From Planctomycetota bacterium (lineage in GTDB: Bacteria; Planctomycetota; Phycisphaerae; Phycisphaerales; SM1A02), in the NCBI GenBank assembly GCA_024230295.1, contig JAAERN010000009.1, positions 124,001 through 188,000 of the forward strand: 64,000 bases of DNA. Reading direction: 5' to 3'. The notes beneath the pieces were generated by a model that did no database searches, was not told the DNA's origin, and saw only the letters and a list, made by a program, of their open reading frames with translations. This document shows, piece by piece, positions 62,646 through 64,000 of the stretch (its first letter is position 1; the number at the start of each line of letters is the position of its first letter). The position numbers were made by a program, and so were the translations under genes.

Positions 62646-64000
62646 TGGGCATCACCATAGCCCTGGCTATGTGTTGTTCGGTCGACTCGTCACTTCTGCA
62701 ACTCGAAGACGGGGACACAATTGCCATCATTGGAAACACGTTCGCCGAGCGCATGCAGCACTACCCGTACTTCGAAGCGGGACTGCGCGCTGCGTATCCA
62801 GAGACCGAGTTGCATGTTCGCAATCTTGCCTGGAGCGGCGACGAGGTGGCATTGCAGCCTCGCCCACTCAACTTCGCCGGGATGGCGGCGCATCTGGATC
62901 GGGTTGACGCTGACACCATCATCGCCTGCTTTGGAATGAACGAGTCGTATCAAGGCGACGGGGGGCTGCTCCAATTCCGTAGGGATCTCGGAGCCTGGCT
63001 CGACGCGAACCAAGGTCGACGTGTCGTGTTGGTGTCACCGGTAGCTCACGAATCGCTTGGCGGCCGAATGCCGGACGGATCGATCCATACTTTCGATCTC
63101 GGCAGATACACACAGGTCATGCGAGAGGAAGCGGCGAGGCGGGAGGTCGTGTTCGTGGACCTGCACTATCCCTCGCAGCGTTGGATGGCTGGTGGTGACG
63201 ACCTTACGATCAATGGCATTCACCTCAACGATGCTGGATACCGACTCGCCGCCGCGGAGTTGCTTGTTCGGCTTGGCATCGACTCCGAAGGCACCGATGC
63301 GCCACCCGACCGGCTCGACGCGATCCGCGAGAAGAACAGGTTTGTGTTCGAGCGGTTCCGCCCCATCAACACCGAGTACGTCTATGGACGCCGGCACAAC
63401 CCATTTGGTGATGACAACTTCCCAGCCGAAATGACGCGGCTGGAAGACCTCGCTGCTGCCGCCGACGCATCGCTGCTTCTCGGCGAGCCATTCGACGCCA
63501 GCACACTCGCCCTTCAGTTGAAGCCGCTTCCATCACCAAGTATTCCCGAACCAGCATGGGATGCCGTCGCGACGCCGCCGGAAGAGCGTCCGGTGCCATC
63601 CGTGTCCGAACAACTCGGCAACTTCGAGCTGCCCAATGGCTGGTCTATCAACTGTTTTGCGAGCGAAGAGCGGTTCCCGGAACTCGCCAACCCAATCGCC
63701 ATGAACTTTGATGGTGATGGTCGACTCTGGGTTGTCGTGGCCCCGACCTATCCGCATGTTCTGCCTGGCGAGGCGCCCCAAGACAAACTGATCGTGCTCG
63801 AAGACACCAACCGTGATGGTCGGGCCGACACACTGACCGTCTTTGCGGATGACCTTTACATCCCAACCGGGTTCGCAACGAATGGCGATGAAGCATGGGT
63901 TGTGAGTCAGCCCAATCTCCTGCATGTCGCCGATACGGACGGCGATGGCGTATCCGATACTCGGCAGATTGTGCTTCATGGGTTCGGTCCCGAGGACGGC
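62642..64000 (+). CDS. SGNH-hydrolase-like and PVC-type dehydrogenase fusion (3' partial)
   Basis: 453 codons to the right edge, no stop reached. ATG 62642 overlaps the previous TGA, with GGGGAG nine bases upstream; ATG 62645 is next. Residues 1-240 have an SGNH/GDSL shape: IIGNTFAERMQ (block I, where the catalytic Ser position reads Thr), NLAWSGDEV (block II), FGMNES (block III) and NGIHLNDAGYR (block V). After a linker the PVC dehydrogenase propeller begins with GWSINCFASEERFPELANP and DGDGRLWVVVAPTYPH. The remainder, expected to hold HEAT repeats and a heme site, is outside the window. Confidence 0.85.
   Translation, partial: MMGITIALAMCCSVDSSLLQLEDGDTIAIIGNTFAERMQHYPYFEAGLRAAYPETELHVRNLAWSGDEVALQPRPLNFAGMAAHLDRVDADTIIACFGMNESYQGDGGLLQFRRDLGAWLDANQGRRVVLVSPVAHESLGGRMPDGSIHTFDLGRYTQVMREEAARREVVFVDLHYPSQRWMAGGDDLTINGIHLNDAGYRLAAAELLVRLGIDSEGTDAPPDRLDAIREKNRFVFERFRPINTEYVYGRRHNPFGDDNFPAEMTRLEDLAAAADASLLLGEPFDASTLALQLKPLPSPSIPEPAWDAVATPPEERPVPSVSEQLGNFELPNGWSINCFASEERFPELANPIAMNFDGDGRLWVVVAPTYPHVLPGEAPQDKLIVLEDTNRDGRADTLTVFADDLYIPTGFATNGDEAWVVSQPNLLHVADTDGDGVSDTRQIVLHGFGPEDG

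Noticed and set aside
1-64000. tRNA, rRNA, CRISPR array, insertion sequence, prophage or origin
   Set aside because: I read the intergenic intervals and found no cloverleaf, repeat-spacer array, transposase, terminal inverted repeats or phage genes. The tyrosine recombinase is a housekeeping Xer type without attachment-site context. A dedicated tRNA or covariance-model search could still find something short.

Overview
The window looks like a chromosomal segment of a planctomycete of the class Phycisphaerae (Planctomycetota). The main evidence is the set of exported proteins: a PEP-CTERM-like protein ending in a PAPGG / hydrophobic / RRRR tail, secreted proteins with Gly-Ala-Cys-Cys modules and dockerin-like C-termini, two large PVC-type dehydrogenase/cytochrome c proteins at the right edge, and long secreted helical proteins of unknown function. 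Genes are dense, in short operons on both strands, with many 1-4 base ATGA/TGATG couplings. I see no rRNA, tRNA, insertion sequence, prophage or CRISPR array. The assignment is an inference from family content, not from a marker gene.

Layout. 1-3952: the end of a FG-GAP/VCBS-repeat secreted protein, a strong terminator, then a DegT sugar aminotransferase whose Shine-Dalgarno lies in a hairpin, coupled to an MBL-fold hydrolase. 3957-12458 (minus): a branched-chain 2-oxoacid catabolic block of two enoyl-CoA hydratases, a VLCAD-like acyl-CoA dehydrogenase, a leucine dehydrogenase, and E1 alpha, E1 beta and E2; no E3 is present. 12511-23802: mainly housekeeping genes (trpC, CPBP protease, trpS, a small Cys-rich ORF, xerD, dus, folA-thyA, an orphan ABC ATPase, an HtrA-like protease, panB). 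23882-28717: a large secreted LTxxQ-like repeat protein divergent from a type III glutamine synthetase. 28743-36369: gpmA, a dockerin fragment, exonuclease III, oligopeptidase B, a PEP-CTERM protein and a dockerin-ended secreted protein. 36503-42251 (minus): a complete OMF-MFP-RND efflux operon. 42309-47097: peptidase E, 3-methyladenine glycosylase, a PDZ lipoprotein, an isoaspartyl peptidase, a TetR regulator and a SixA-like phosphatase. 47124-56573: a surface polysaccharide locus with a UDP-glucuronate-type epimerase, three GT4 glycosyltransferases, a soluble CapD-type dehydratase, a DegT aminotransferase, WecB and a WbpA/WecC-type dehydrogenase. 56574-64000: an MFS transporter, an OprB-type porin and two coupled PVC-type proteins, the second running off the window.

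The clearest functional units are: leucine/isoleucine/valine to acyl-CoA catabolism (deamination by leucine dehydrogenase, decarboxylation by E1/E2, then acyl-CoA oxidation and hydration); tripartite drug or solvent efflux; nucleotide-sugar synthesis and glycan assembly; and thymidylate/folate synthesis (thyA-folA). The least understood items are the 822-residue repeat protein, the 81-residue Cys-rich ORF overlapping xerD, the hairpin over the aminotransferase ribosome-binding site, the trpC/CPBP start-codon overlap, and the PVC-type pair at the right end. Starts were chosen by ribosome-binding site, overlap and family N-terminus; where uncertain, the alternative is given in the entry.
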